A DNA stretch of 64,000 nucleotides from Anaerosolibacter carboniphilus (GCF_014205875.1 NZ_JACHEN010000006.1:105308-169307), one strand, 5' to 3'; shown: positions 35,497-45,376, numbered from the stretch's first letter. The notes: a model not told the origin generated them from the letters alone. Numbers and translations: made by a program.

Positions 35497-36858
35497 ATGA
35501 AGCAGATGCATTTGAAAGATCGGAATTTTTATAGAACCATGTTGGCTATCGCACTGCCAATAGCCCTCCAAAACCTGATTTCATCCTCCTTGAACATGGT
35601 TGATACGGTGATGATAGGAAAACTTGGTGAAACACAGATTGCAGCTGTAGGTTTGGCAAATCAGCTGTTTTTCTTATTCATTTTATTGATGTTTGGAATC
35701 AATAGCGGTTGTGCCATTTTTACTGCCCAATTTTGGGGAAAGAAAGATATTGCCAACATCCGCCGCGTGTTGGGACTTGCTTTGGTATCGGGAGGTTCTC
35801 TTAGCTTGGTGTTTGCCTGTATTGCCTTTTTTGTACCTCAGTTTGTTTTAAGACTTTTCACCATAGATTCTTTGGTAATTGATTTAGGCAGTCAGTATTT
35901 AAAAATCATTTCCTTTAGCTATTTAATTACTACTATCAGCTTTGCCTATGCCTTTGCATCCAGAAGCATTGGTCAAGCTAAGCTGCCCATGGTGGTGAGC
36001 GCCGTATCCTTGTTGACCAATACTTTATTGAATTATCTATTGATTTTTGGAAACTTAGGATTTCCGGAAATGGGGGTTCGAGGTGCTGCCCTTGCCACGG
36101 TCATTGCCCGTAGTGTAGAGTTGATTCTTCTACTAAGCATCATCTATAAACAGGGAGATGTCCTGGCAGGCAAGATTGGTGAACTGTTGGATTTTGAATT
36201 TGACTTTGTGAAGCGTGTTTACCAAACGGCAATTCCTGTAATCTTAAATGAAGGGTTTTGGGCATTGGGAATGACCATGTACTCTGTCGTTTATGCCAGA
36301 ATCAGTACAGATGCTGTTGCATCCATTCAGATTGCCAATACGATTCAAAATATTTTTATGGTGGTAGCTATGGGGCTGGGTAACTCCTGTGCTGTGATGT
36401 TGGGCAATGAAATTGGTGCTGGACACAAGGAAAAAGCGATCACCTATGGGAATACCTTTATTCTGTTAGGTACCCTATTGGGTGCCGCTATTGGTGGATT
36501 TTTAGCTCTGGTTTCACCATATATTCTACAATTCTTTAATGTTTCACAGCGTGTTCATGAAAGTGCCTATTGGATCTTGATGATCATGGGCGTTACCATG
36601 GCGATTCGAATTTTCAATACCATACTGATCATAGGTGTTTTCCGTAGTGGTGGAGATACAAAATTTTCTTTATATTTGGAAATGGGCAGCGTTTGGCTTG
36701 TGGGTGTTCCATTGGCCTTTATCGGCGCCCTTGTTTGGAAGCTTCCCGTATATTGGGTGTATGGCTTAATTTCCATAGAGGAACTCATCAAAGCTTTTTT
36801 AGGCTTTCCAAGGGTATTATCCAAGAAATGGGTAAGAAATGTAGTAGAACATATGTAG
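35497..36858 (+). CDS. MATE-family efflux transporter
   Basis: The 453-residue protein has about twelve hydrophobic segments arranged as two six-helix halves. MLAIALPIALQNLISSSLNMVDTVMIGKLGETQIAAVGLANQ opens the first half, and the second half begins near AIPVILNEGFWALGMTMYSVVYARI. MATE proteins export cationic drugs or metabolites with sodium or protons. The start ATG 35497 follows CAGGAGA. Neighbours give no hint of the substrate. Confidence 0.9.
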   Translation: MKQMHLKDRNFYRTMLAIALPIALQNLISSSLNMVDTVMIGKLGETQIAAVGLANQLFFLFILLMFGINSGCAIFTAQFWGKKDIANIRRVLGLALVSGGSLSLVFACIAFFVPQFVLRLFTIDSLVIDLGSQYLKIISFSYLITTISFAYAFASRSIGQAKLPMVVSAVSLLTNTLLNYLLIFGNLGFPEMGVRGAALATVIARSVELILLLSIIYKQGDVLAGKIGELLDFEFDFVKRVYQTAIPVILNEGFWALGMTMYSVVYARISTDAVASIQIANTIQNIFMVVAMGLGNSCAVMLGNEIGAGHKEKAITYGNTFILLGTLLGAAIGGFLALVSPYILQFFNVSQRVHESAYWILMIMGVTMAIRIFNTILIIGVFRSGGDTKFSLYLEMGSVWLVGVPLAFIGALVWKLPVYWVYGLISIEELIKAFLGFPRVLSKKWVRNVVEHM

Positions 36859-36887
36859 AGGGCGCTCAAACTTTGAGCGCCCTTTCC
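36859..36887. terminator. Terminator between convergent MATE and chemoreceptor genes
   Basis: AGGGCGCTCAAA is complemented exactly after a single C, with T bases following. It can end both converging transcripts. Confidence 0.87.
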
Positions 36888-36894
36888 ATATGTT

Positions 36895-38607
36895 CTAAAT
36901 TTTGAATTTCTGTACCATTTGATTTAACTTTTCCGCTAGCTCTGCTTGTACTTGAGATACCTTGGCCACTTCTTCCAAGGCATCGACAGCCTGAGAGATA
37001 TTACTGGATATCTCTTGGGAGGCCGCCATGGTTTCCTCTGAAGTTGCTGAAACAGATTCTATAGCAGCGTCTACCTGCTGGGTGATGTGGTCGATGTTTT
37101 CAATATTCATATTGAAATCCTGAATGAGTCCATGGATGAATTCCGCATCTTTTTTGTATTGAATCCCTGTTTTTACAAGGGTATCGTAATCATGAGATAC
37201 TTTTTCATCGATGAAGCGTAATAATTCATTGGCATTGTTAGATAAGTTTGCAAAGGCCTTATGTACTTGTTGGATCACGGGCTGGATACTGGTGACAGTT
37301 TTAGAAGATTCATCTGCCAGTTTTCTTACTTCCTCAGCTACTACTGCGAAGCCTCTTCCATGCTCCCCGGCCCGGGCAGCTTCAATAGCGGCATTGAGTG
37401 ACAAAAGATTGATTTGCTCTGAAATAGCTGATATACCTTGAGTCATCATCTCGATTTCTTTTACTACCTTACCTGCCTCAATGGCATCTAGAATTTTACG
37501 CTGTTTTTCTTGATAAATACTTTCTGCAGCTTCCCTGGATTGTTCTGCCTCTAATTTCATAAACTCAGCTCTCTTTTGAATTTCTATGGCAGACTGATTT
37601 CCCTCTCTAGCCTTTTGTACCAGACTATTGGCAGTAAGTGTAACCGTTTGAGAGGATGCATTGACCTGTTCAAGAGCAGCGCTGGCATCTTCAGTGCCTT
37701 TAGAAATGCCTTCCGTTGCTGTATCAACATGTTGCATTTGGGCCAATACCTCTTCGACGGTAGCAGATAATTCTTCACTGGAAGCGCTCAATTCTGATGA
37801 ATTATTCACAATTTCTCGGATAAGATGTTGGGTATTGATGACAGATTTATTGAGTGCTCTGATCAATAGTCCGATTTCATCTTGACGGTCTATCTCTATT
37901 TGCTGAGTTAGATCACCATCGCCAAGCTGTTCAGCAAACTGCAAACCTTGCTTTAAAGGTTGAGTAATGATCTTGGTCAGTAAAACTCCCAAGAACACGG
38001 CGACGAGAATGGCACTAAGAATGATGATAGACATAAACATTAAAGTATTTTTATATAAGTCATCACTACTGGAATGAATTTGCTCAGCAATTTGTTCGTT
38101 TAGGGATACGAGGCGGTCTAAAGATTCTTGGAGTTTATCAGCTGACTTTTTAATACTATCAAAGGCGAGAACGGCACCACTCATGTTATGGTTCTCCACC
38201 AGAGCTAAATATTTATTCTGTGCATAGCTGTATTGAGTTAAATCTCCTTGGAATTCCTGTAGTAGCTGCTCCTCTTCTGGTGTTAATTCCGTGGAAGCAT
38301 ATTTTTTGAGCAACGCATCGTTCTCAGATTTTAATGGACCAATGATATTCTTAATCTCGGAAACAGCTGTTTTATTTTCATGCGTTAGTAAGCTGTATAA
38401 GTGCATGCGAACGGATGTAACGTTATTTTGGATATCTCCCAGTATTTGAATGGGAATCAATCGATCATAATACATCGTTTTCGTTCCTTGATTGATACGT
38501 TTCATATCGATAATTCCTATAAAACCTACAGCACCAATTAAGATAGATAGGATTAGAAAGCCTGAGATGATTTTGGTTCCCGTTTTCAAGTTTAAATACC
38601 ATTTCAT
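36895..38607 (-). CDS. Methyl-accepting chemotaxis protein 3 (four-helix-bundle sensor)
   Basis: The 570-residue receptor has a membrane helix at about 12-32, an extracellular all-helical region resembling the 4HB_MCP sensor ([30 protein letters not shown]), a second helix near 190-212, HAMP, and a signalling domain whose tip reads [39 protein letters not shown]. The ribosome site GGAGG lies just upstream on the minus strand. It is the third receptor in 15 kb, each with a different sensor domain. Confidence 0.9.
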   Translation of the reverse strand: MKWYLNLKTGTKIISGFLILSILIGAVGFIGIIDMKRINQGTKTMYYDRLIPIQILGDIQNNVTSVRMHLYSLLTHENKTAVSEIKNIIGPLKSENDALLKKYASTELTPEEEQLLQEFQGDLTQYSYAQNKYLALVENHNMSGAVLAFDSIKKSADKLQESLDRLVSLNEQIAEQIHSSSDDLYKNTLMFMSIIILSAILVAVFLGVLLTKIITQPLKQGLQFAEQLGDGDLTQQIEIDRQDEIGLLIRALNKSVINTQHLIREIVNNSSELSASSEELSATVEEVLAQMQHVDTATEGISKGTEDASAALEQVNASSQTVTLTANSLVQKAREGNQSAIEIQKRAEFMKLEAEQSREAAESIYQEKQRKILDAIEAGKVVKEIEMMTQGISAISEQINLLSLNAAIEAARAGEHGRGFAVVAEEVRKLADESSKTVTSIQPVIQQVHKAFANLSNNANELLRFIDEKVSHDYDTLVKTGIQYKKDAEFIHGLIQDFNMNIENIDHITQQVDAAIESVSATSEETMAASQEISSNISQAVDALEEVAKVSQVQAELAEKLNQMVQKFKI

Positions 38608-38866
38608 ACATAATGCCTCCCTTCAATAGGATAAAGTTTTAATTTTTTGAATATAAATACGATTATAACTATTCTGAAGACAAATTACAACAATAATTTT
38701 CATAAGTATGCAATAAGTGTTAGATATAACGATGGAAAAGGTCAGTTATTGTCTTTAAAACATAAAGAAGAGATTGTATGATTCCATTCATAAATGGGTA
38801 AAGAAATGATATGATTATCCTATAGAACATTTTGATGATCGAAAAATGAGAGAGGGGTATAGTACC

Positions 38867-39409
38867 ATGACAAAAAGAAAGATTGATTTTCCTGACTATG
38901 GGAAAGAAATAATGGAAGTATTGAAGGAAGGGCGGGCATTGCTGGTGGCTCAGGGGAAAGATGGAAAACCAAATCCCATGACCATCGCCTGGGGAAGCAT
39001 CATGTATGCATGGAATAAACCCATATTTGTTGTGCTGGTTCGAGATTCCAGATACACATACAAGCTGTTGGAAGAAAGTGAGAGTTTCACAGTAAACTTT
39101 TTTGATAGGACTTATAATAAGGCTATGGGGTTCTGTGGAAGTAAATCAGGAAGAGACTTTGATAAATTTAAAGAAACTGGGCTAACGCCAGGGGAGTCAA
39201 AGGCAGTGGTGACACCCATCATAGAAGAGGCCTTCTTGAATATCGAATGTAAGATTGTGATGAAAAGTGAAATGAATCCTACATTGGTTGACCCAGAGAT
39301 TGTAAAAGCCCATTATCAGACGGATGTCCCAGAGAGAACCTATCATACCCTATATTTTGGAGAAATCATTGATATGTATGGTGACTTTTCAGAGAATTTG
39401 ACGAAATAG
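38867..39409 (+). CDS. Flavin reductase-like, FMN-binding domain protein
   Basis: The 180-residue protein has the split-barrel flavin reductase fold: KDGKPNPMTIAWGSIMYAWNKPIFVVLVRDSRYTYKLLEESESFTVNF is the FMN-binding core. Clostridial members are often annotated as flavin reductases or flavoredoxins that pass electrons between NAD(P)H and partner proteins. The start ATG 38867 lies nine bases after GAGAGGGG. The neighbours do not reveal its partner. Confidence 0.78.
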   Translation: MTKRKIDFPDYGKEIMEVLKEGRALLVAQGKDGKPNPMTIAWGSIMYAWNKPIFVVLVRDSRYTYKLLEESESFTVNFFDRTYNKAMGFCGSKSGRDFDKFKETGLTPGESKAVVTPIIEEAFLNIECKIVMKSEMNPTLVDPEIVKAHYQTDVPERTYHTLYFGEIIDMYGDFSENLTK

Positions 39410-39597
39410 AATCAGTAGACCTATCTTTTAAAAAGCAAGTGTATATATTGGAATAAATATTCAAAACAATTATTTTATTCTAGGAACCTTTTTCTCCTAG
39501 GATTTGAATTATCATTTAAAAACTCTTTCAGATAGGGTATAATTATACGAAAATAAATGAATATCTGGACATGACATTGGATGAAGGGGGGAGCAAC

Positions 39598-40662
39598 ATG
39601 ACATATCCAAAATTGGAGATAAATCTGCCGAAAATATATCATAATGGAAAGACTTTGGTAGAAATGTGCCGAAAAAAGGGAATAGAGATTGCAGCAGTAA
39701 CCAAGGTTTTCCGAGGACATCCAGAAATCGCCAGGGTATTGGTGGAAGCAGGGGTCACGATGTTAGCTGATTCACGGATTAGTAATATAAAGAGACTCGA
39801 AGGACTTGAAGCCCATAAGATGTTGATTCGAATACCCATGATGAGTGAAATCGAAGAATTGGTGGAACATGTAGACATCAGCATCAATTCTGAACTTGAG
39901 GTGATGGATCGAATATCTGAAGAAGCTTTAAAAAGAAACAAAGTTCATCAGGTTATGCTCATGGTAGACCTGGGAGATTTGAGAGAGGGCTTATGGGAGG
40001 ATGAGGTAGAGTCCGTGGTGGAAAAAGTCCTTATGATGAAAGGCATTCAATTGGTAGGCTTGGGCGCGAATTTCGGATGCTACGGGGGAATTATACCAGA
40101 AAGACATACTTTGGAGAAGTTGATCGCCATGAAGCAAGGTCTAGAAAAAAAGTATGGTATTTCTATACCCTATCTATCTGGGGGAAATTCCAACAGTCTT
40201 CATTTGATCTGGGAAGATCAGATGCCCGAGGGTATCAATCATCTAAGAATTGGTTATCCCTTTGTGCTGGCAAAGGAAGATGTGTACGATCAAGTCATCG
40301 AGGGACTCTACGATGATGCTTTTCGTCTATATGGAGAGATCGTTGAAATTAAAAATAAACCCTCTGTACCTATTGGAAAGCGAGGCATAGATGCTTTTGG
40401 TAATATCCCTGAATTTATAGATCGAGGAATAAGAAAGAGAGCCATCGTGGCCCTTGGAAGACAAGACGTGCGTTTAGAGGGGATTACACCAAAAGATGAA
40501 AAAGTTACGATTTTAGGTGCAAGCAGCGACCATCTCATCCTGGACATCCACGACTCGAAGACGAGTTATCATGTTGGCGATATTATGGAGTTAAAAATGA
40601 ATTATGGAGCATTGCTGGCAGTCATGACCTCGGATTATGTGATGAAAGAGATTATTATATAA
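39598..40662 (+). CDS. PLP-dependent amino acid racemase, ornithine racemase-like
   Basis: The 354-residue protein is an alanine-racemase-fold type III PLP enzyme. The PLP lysine is in AAVTKVFRGHPEIA near residue 40, and LVGLGANFGCYGGIIP and PYLSGGNSNSLHL follow as phosphate-binding and substrate segments. The overall pattern resembles clostridial ornithine racemase (Orr) and related proteins, not alanine racemase (Alr). Ornithine racemase makes D-ornithine for fermentation. However, no ornithine aminomutase genes are in the window, so the substrate stays open. Start ATG 39598 follows AAGGGGGGAG. Confidence 0.75.
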   Translation: MTYPKLEINLPKIYHNGKTLVEMCRKKGIEIAAVTKVFRGHPEIARVLVEAGVTMLADSRISNIKRLEGLEAHKMLIRIPMMSEIEELVEHVDISINSELEVMDRISEEALKRNKVHQVMLMVDLGDLREGLWEDEVESVVEKVLMMKGIQLVGLGANFGCYGGIIPERHTLEKLIAMKQGLEKKYGISIPYLSGGNSNSLHLIWEDQMPEGINHLRIGYPFVLAKEDVYDQVIEGLYDDAFRLYGEIVEIKNKPSVPIGKRGIDAFGNIPEFIDRGIRKRAIVALGRQDVRLEGITPKDEKVTILGASSDHLILDIHDSKTSYHVGDIMELKMNYGALLAVMTSDYVMKEIII

Positions 40663-40674
40663 AGAAAATAATTG

Positions 40675-40697
40675 GACCTTGGGAAACCAAGGTCTTT
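40675..40697 (+). terminator. Terminator after the racemase gene
   Basis: GACCTTGG and CCAAGGTC pair around GAAA, followed by TTT. The T run is short, so termination may be partial and the next gene could be read through. Confidence 0.6.
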
Positions 40698-40789
40698 GCT
40701 CATATATTTGAAAGAAATGGAGTCCGATCAGGGATGAAATATATAGCAGAATGGTAAAACTATCATTAAGAAAGAAGGAGGATCTATCT

Positions 40790-41467
40790 ATGGAGAAGGA
40801 GAAATTTGTACCTGAAATAACTACGGAGCTTCGCAAAAATATTATTGAGGTGCCAAGAGTCATTTCCATGGCCAGCGGCATTCGAATATTAGGGAAGCGG
40901 ATAAAATCTATTTTGTTCTCAACGGACGTTGCGATTATTAAAAATATAAACGCTGATGCCATCATCGCAGTATATCCCTTTACACCGCAGCCTTCTATTA
41001 CCCAAGCTATTCTAGAAGTAGCACCAGTACCTGTGTTTACAGGTGTCGGTGGGGGATTGACCACAGGCCAGCGTTCCATTAATATTGCCCTACATGCAGA
41101 ATTCCAAGGAGCCATTGGGGTGGTATTGAATGCACCTACCCCTAATGATGTGATTCGTGAGATGCGGGAGCGAATCGATATACCCATTGTGGTAACTGTG
41201 GTTTCTGAAAATGATGATATCAAGGGAAGAATTGAGAGTGGTGCGGCAATCTTAAATGTTTCAGGTGGATCAAAAACGGTGGATATCCTAAAACGAATTC
41301 GTAAAGTTTATCCACATTTCCCTGTAATAGCCACAGGAGGACCCACAGAGGAGAGTATTTTGGAAACCATCGAAGCTGGTGCCAATGCGATTACCTATAC
41401 ACCACCTTCGACAGCCAAAATATTTAGTCAAATCATGAATAAATATAGAGGCGTTGGAGACATGTAG
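40790..41467 (+). CDS. TIM-barrel protein of unknown activity
   Basis: The 225-residue protein has alternating beta-alpha units and glycine-rich phosphate-binding-like loops late in the barrel (AAILNVSGGSKTVDILK and VIATGGPTEESILETIEAGANAITYTPP). This resembles barrels of the ThiG/IMPDH/NanE type, but I cannot name a family member with certainty. The start ATG 40790 follows GAAGGAGG. It may be co-transcribed with the racemase gene upstream. Function is unknown. Confidence 0.65.
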   Translation: MEKEKFVPEITTELRKNIIEVPRVISMASGIRILGKRIKSILFSTDVAIIKNINADAIIAVYPFTPQPSITQAILEVAPVPVFTGVGGGLTTGQRSINIALHAEFQGAIGVVLNAPTPNDVIREMRERIDIPIVVTVVSENDDIKGRIESGAAILNVSGGSKTVDILKRIRKVYPHFPVIATGGPTEESILETIEAGANAITYTPPSTAKIFSQIMNKYRGVGDM

Positions 41468-41481
41468 TCAGTTGTGTCTAT

Positions 41482-41646
41482 CTATTTCAAATGCATCAAG
41501 GCATCAATGTAATCAGCATCATATTTCTGGGTAGAAAGAAAATGAATGAAGGTTTTGTCAGGAATACTATTGGAATCGATAATGCCTCGTTTTATAAATT
41601 CTGAAAGAAAATCTTGCACATTTTCTGGATAGATGCTTAAATCCAT
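41482..41646 (-). CDS. Small protein of 54 residues, unknown
   Basis: The minus-strand frame runs from ATG (complement of 41644-41646) with AGGAGG eight bases upstream to a stop at 41482. The product (MDLSIYPENVQDFLSEFIKR ... YIDALMHLK) is soluble, acidic and probably helical. It is convergent with the TIM-barrel gene and divergent from the 79-residue protein gene. The strong ribosome site and uninterrupted frame support a real gene. I do not recognise a family. Confidence 0.6.
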   Translation of the reverse strand: MDLSIYPENVQDFLSEFIKRGIIDSNSIPDKTFIHFLSTQKYDADYIDALMHLK

Positions 41647-41789
41647 ATGATGTCCTCCTATTTTGTGATTTTAATGGACTACTATTCTATATGAATAATA
41701 TCTGAAATACATTCAGAAAATATTCTTAGGGAATTTGTTTTGATCCTATGAAGATACAGGCTCAAGAAAAGCATGAAGGGAAAGGATGG

Positions 41790-42029
41790 ATGCAAATGGA
41801 AGACAGAAGAACGGCAGAGGAAATTATTCGTCAGATAAATGGGATGGATCAGAATAACTCAAACAACATTGAGCATATCACCAGTATAGATTTATTATTA
41901 TCAGATGATAATAATGGAACTGTGAAGGATGCACGGGTATCTGAGAAATTCAATGCATTAAAAAGGTCAATGGAAGAGGCAAATCAGTTGACCAAGGAGT
42001 TTGTTGAAATCCTGAGAAGACGCAGTTAA
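41790..42029 (+). CDS. Small protein of 79 residues, unknown
   Basis: The frame starts at ATG 41790 after AAGGGAAAGG and encodes a charged, mostly helical protein (MQMEDRRTAEEIIRQINGMD ... SEKFNALKRSMEEANQLTKEFVEILRRRS). It has no membrane segment or signal peptide. A good terminator follows. No family is recognised. It could be a small regulatory or coiled-coil partner protein. Confidence 0.55.
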   Translation: MQMEDRRTAEEIIRQINGMDQNNSNNIEHITSIDLLLSDDNNGTVKDARVSEKFNALKRSMEEANQLTKEFVEILRRRS

Positions 42030-42053
42030 AGATATATTTACGCTTATAACGAA

Positions 42054-42098
42054 GAGTAAGGAAAATCATGTAAGAAATTCCTTACTCTCGTTTTGTTT
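42054..42098 (+). terminator. Terminator after the 79-residue protein gene
   Basis: GAGTAAGGAA pairs with TTCCTTACTC around a 14-base loop, followed by a T-rich tail. Confidence 0.82.
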
Positions 42099-42167
42099 TT
42101 GTTGTATTATTCATATGTAGAATAGTCATCCATGTATACAGAAAGATTAATAATTTTTCTAAAGGGT

Positions 42168-42196
42168 TTGACAGCTAATGGAAATTGTAGTATAAT
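42168..42196 (+). promoter_or_regulatory. Consensus sigma-A promoter for the GNAT gene
   Basis: TTGACA (42168-42173) and TATAAT (42191-42196) are spaced by exactly 17 bases. The expected transcript starts near 42203, about 345 bases before the GNAT start codon. The leader is very AT-rich and I see no known riboswitch or gene in it; GGTGTAT/ATACATCC (42234-42252) can form one small hairpin. Confidence 0.8.
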
Positions 42197-42549
42197 TTTA
42201 TAAATTTATCGATTTATTTCTATTCATAATTAGGTGTATGGATATACATCCTATGGATCTGATATCATATCTCAATTATATGTACTCTACGAAAAATCAA
42301 ATCTTAGATTATTCTATTTCAAATGATGAGGATTATTACATTAAAAAATTGTTTATTTGGCTTATTTATAGTATATAAAATAATTAATATTTATTATTAT
42401 ATAAAAAATATTGTCGAAATATTCGTAAAAGTATTTTGAATCAGCCTCATAAATTTTCTTCATGGGAGGTATGGGTTAACACATCTTTCGTAGTCCCCTT
42501 GTCTTCAAGTCATTGTGCCTTACAGGATTTTGAGAAAGGAGAGATGCAA

Positions 42550-43299
42550 ATGTTAGAAATTTTACAGAAAAACAAATTGGCAGAGAGTCTATTACATGAA
42601 GTTCAAACGACAGTATCCCATGATTTTCAAATGGAGATGCTGGGGAAAGAAAAGATGGATGAGATAATGAAACTTCAGGATATTGTTTATGAGCATGTAG
42701 AGAACAAGGAAACCTATCATCCCAATACCCTTGAAGAAAACTATGATATATTGGATGTGGGAGGACATATTTTAGGGGTATATTTTAAAAGCCAATTGAT
42801 TGCTTTTCGAATTATTGATACGCCAGGATTGGGTAACCGTAATCTAGGAAAAGATCTGGACTTTTCTGAAGAAGAATTGAAGAAGGTTGCTATTTTTGAT
42901 TCAACAGTGGTACATCCTGATTTTAGAGGACATGGTCTGCAATTTAAAACCCTATTAAAGAGTAAAGAAATTTTATTTCAGCAAGGCTATAGCCATGGTC
43001 TGGCTACCATATCTCCAAACAACCTTTATAGTGTAAGGAATCTCATAAAAGCGGGCTTTGTCATAAAAGAAGTAAAAAAGAAGTATGGTGCTATTGATGA
43101 TGAGATTGATGGGAAACTACGTTATATCTTATGGACAGATTTACAAAAGGAAGCTGGGAAGCAATATCGACACACGGTCCATTTAGTAAATAACCAAATT
43201 GAAAAGCAAAAGATGTTTTTGAATAATGGGTATGAGGGCTTTAAGATTGTATCCCATGAACAAATTGACAATTTTACCATCGCATATGGAAAAGAATAA
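42550..43299 (+). CDS. GNAT-family N-acyltransferase
   Basis: The 249-residue protein has a GNAT core: FDSTVVHPDFRGHGLQFKTLLKSKEILFQQGY is motif A with the acyl-CoA-binding Q/RxxGxG/A-like RGHGLQ, followed by LATISPNNLYSVRNLIKAGFV. The part beyond residue 185 is an extra domain. I chose ATG 42550, which is eight bases after AAAGGAG; longer frames lack a ribosome site. The substrate is unknown. The gene has its own strong promoter and an unusually long leader. Confidence 0.78.
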   Translation: MLEILQKNKLAESLLHEVQTTVSHDFQMEMLGKEKMDEIMKLQDIVYEHVENKETYHPNTLEENYDILDVGGHILGVYFKSQLIAFRIIDTPGLGNRNLGKDLDFSEEELKKVAIFDSTVVHPDFRGHGLQFKTLLKSKEILFQQGYSHGLATISPNNLYSVRNLIKAGFVIKEVKKKYGAIDDEIDGKLRYILWTDLQKEAGKQYRHTVHLVNNQIEKQKMFLNNGYEGFKIVSHEQIDNFTIAYGKE

Positions 43300-43302
43300 T
43301 GG

Positions 43303-43341
43303 AAAGGTCATAGGTGAAGAACAATTCGTCTATGACCTTTT
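43303..43341 (+). terminator. Terminator after the GNAT gene
   Basis: AAAGGTCATAG pairs with CTATGACCTTT around a 16-base loop, followed by a short T run. Confidence 0.78.
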
Positions 43342-43553
43342 ATGATTATATCAATCATGGAGAAAAAATTTTGCTGAGAGGGCTTCATGGAGAATGATTG
43401 GTCGGAGGATTTGATTTTTGTTGTATAGGAATGGGCTGGTAAAAGAAAACTATGAATAATGAAGAATTTTTTCTACAAAACTTGATCTCTATGAAAAGGG
43501 ATAAACGGAATTTATAACTAAACCGGAGATGAAGAAGAATCAGGAGGAATTTT

Positions 43554-45344
43554 ATGAAGAACGTCATCGTTTTGGGAGCAGGCTATGCTGGTATACAAGC
43601 AGGCCTTGCCCTTCACAAAGGCTTGAGGAATGAAGACGTAAACATTATAATGATTGATCGCCATGATCGTCATACTCTATTAACGGAACTTCATGAAGTA
43701 GCTGGAAACAGAGTGGAGGAGGATAGTGTAAAAATTCCTCTGAAGGATATTTTTCAGTATACAAAGGTGCAGGTTATTCAGGATGAAATCATTAATATTG
43801 ACTTCGAAAATAAGGTGTTACAATCCAAAGCCCACCGATATGGCTATGATTATCTCATCATTGGCTGTGGCAGTGAACCAGCATACTTTGGCATTGAAGG
43901 AATGGAAGAACATGGGCTAACCCTTTGGTCATTAGAGGATGCGAGAAGGATTCACAGCCATATTCTACAAATGTTCAAGCAGGCTTCCAGGGAAGAAGAT
44001 GCTGAAAAGAGACGGGCATATCTTAGCTTTATCATCGGTGGTGGTGGCTTTACAGGTATCGAAATGGTAGGAGAATTGATTCAATGGGTAAATGTTCTAT
44101 GTAAAGAATATGGAATCGAGCGAAAAGAAGTAAGGATCATTGTGGTGGAAGCCATGAATCAAATTTTAACGGTACTACATCAGAGTTTAGCAGAAAAATC
44201 AGTGAACTATTTAGAGAAGAATGGTGTTGAGATTTTCACCAATGCAGCTATTACCAAGGTCGCACCAACCTATCTGGAAATCAAAGATGGAACTGTAATT
44301 CCTACCTGTACCGTGATTTGGACAGGGGGCATCAAAGCCAACAGCTTCTTAGAAGGGTTAGATTTGCCTGAGGTAAAAAGGGGAAGAATTGAGGTCAACG
44401 AATATACTCAGTCCACCAAGTATAAGAATGTGTTTTTGATAGGAGACAATTCCTATTTTGTCACAGAGCAAGGGGAGGTGCTGCCTCCATTGGTTGAATC
44501 TGCCATGCAGACAGGTAAGGCTGCCGGAAAGAATGTAATTCGACTCATTCATGATAAGCCTTTGGAGAGATGTAAGACGAAGCTTCATGGGGTAATGGTT
44601 TCCATCGGAAGAAAGTATGCTGTGGCTGATACCATGGGGTTCCGTACTTCAGGCATGATGGCCATGTTCATCAAGCATATGGTAAATATCCATTATCAGT
44701 TTGAAGTAGCAGGATTCGAGCAAGTGATCAAATATATAAAACACCAATTTATCCATGAAAGAAAAGATGATCATTTCTTAAAAGAGCATTTAACACCTCG
44801 CTCCTATACAGCCTTCTTGGTGATTATGCGCTTATATTTAGGATATATGTGGCTCTCACAGGGGATAAAAAAATATCAGGATGGATGGTTAACGAAAACC
44901 GTTATCTATGCCCAACGAATTGGGCCAGCGCTTCCAGATGCCATTGCCAATCCGAGCCCGGCAGCAGATACATCGACAGAGGCGGTGAAACAGGGATTGA
45001 ATTTAATCGGTGAACATACACCCTATTGGTATGCTTGGGTTCTTGAGAACATTATTGTACCCAATGCACTACTGTTTCAAAATCTAATCGTTCTGACGGA
45101 GATTGCTCTAGGCTTGGCATTTTTAACGGGAACCTTTACATTCATTGCAGCCTTGATCTCTATTGGAATGAATATCAATTTCCTATTCTCCACAGGATTA
45201 TATGACTACTGGTATATTGTTACCTCCATTGCCTGTATGGCAGGTGCAGGTAGATCTTTCGGTGTGGATCATTATCTCATTCCATGGCTGATGCGTCAAT
45301 GGCGTTATATCGTAAGGAATAGGCGATTGCGTTTAAATATTTAA
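43554..45344 (+). CDS. Type II NADH dehydrogenase fused to a DoxX-like membrane domain
   Basis: The 596-residue protein joins two parts. Residues 1 to about 400 are an NDH-2-type flavoprotein with FAD motif GAGYAGIQAGLAL, NADH motif IIGGGGFTGIEMVGEL, and VIWTGGIKAN plus VFLIGDNSYF near the isoalloxazine site. Residues from about 420 on have four hydrophobic segments with the DoxX/TQO-type pattern (LVIMRLYLGYMWLSQGIKKYQDGW and FTGTF-like LTGTFTFIAALISIGMNINFLFSTG). NDH-2 normally reduces quinone; the fused membrane part may anchor it or supply the quinone site. Start follows AGGAGG. Confidence 0.85.
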   Translation: MKNVIVLGAGYAGIQAGLALHKGLRNEDVNIIMIDRHDRHTLLTELHEVAGNRVEEDSVKIPLKDIFQYTKVQVIQDEIINIDFENKVLQSKAHRYGYDYLIIGCGSEPAYFGIEGMEEHGLTLWSLEDARRIHSHILQMFKQASREEDAEKRRAYLSFIIGGGGFTGIEMVGELIQWVNVLCKEYGIERKEVRIIVVEAMNQILTVLHQSLAEKSVNYLEKNGVEIFTNAAITKVAPTYLEIKDGTVIPTCTVIWTGGIKANSFLEGLDLPEVKRGRIEVNEYTQSTKYKNVFLIGDNSYFVTEQGEVLPPLVESAMQTGKAAGKNVIRLIHDKPLERCKTKLHGVMVSIGRKYAVADTMGFRTSGMMAMFIKHMVNIHYQFEVAGFEQVIKYIKHQFIHERKDDHFLKEHLTPRSYTAFLVIMRLYLGYMWLSQGIKKYQDGWLTKTVIYAQRIGPALPDAIANPSPAADTSTEAVKQGLNLIGEHTPYWYAWVLENIIVPNALLFQNLIVLTEIALGLAFLTGTFTFIAALISIGMNINFLFSTGLYDYWYIVTSIACMAGAGRSFGVDHYLIPWLMRQWRYIVRNRRLRLNI

Positions 45345-45346
45345 TC

Positions 45347-45376
45347 AAAACTACCCGCTCAGCGGGTAGTTTTGAT
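45347..45376 (+). terminator. Terminator after the NDH-2/DoxX gene
   Basis: AAAACTACCCGC and its complement pair around a TCA loop, and the right arm ends in TTTT. Confidence 0.85.

Noticed and set aside
42279..42377. A 32-codon frame in the GNAT leader
   Set aside because: It has no ribosome site, very AT-rich codons and no recognisable protein pattern.
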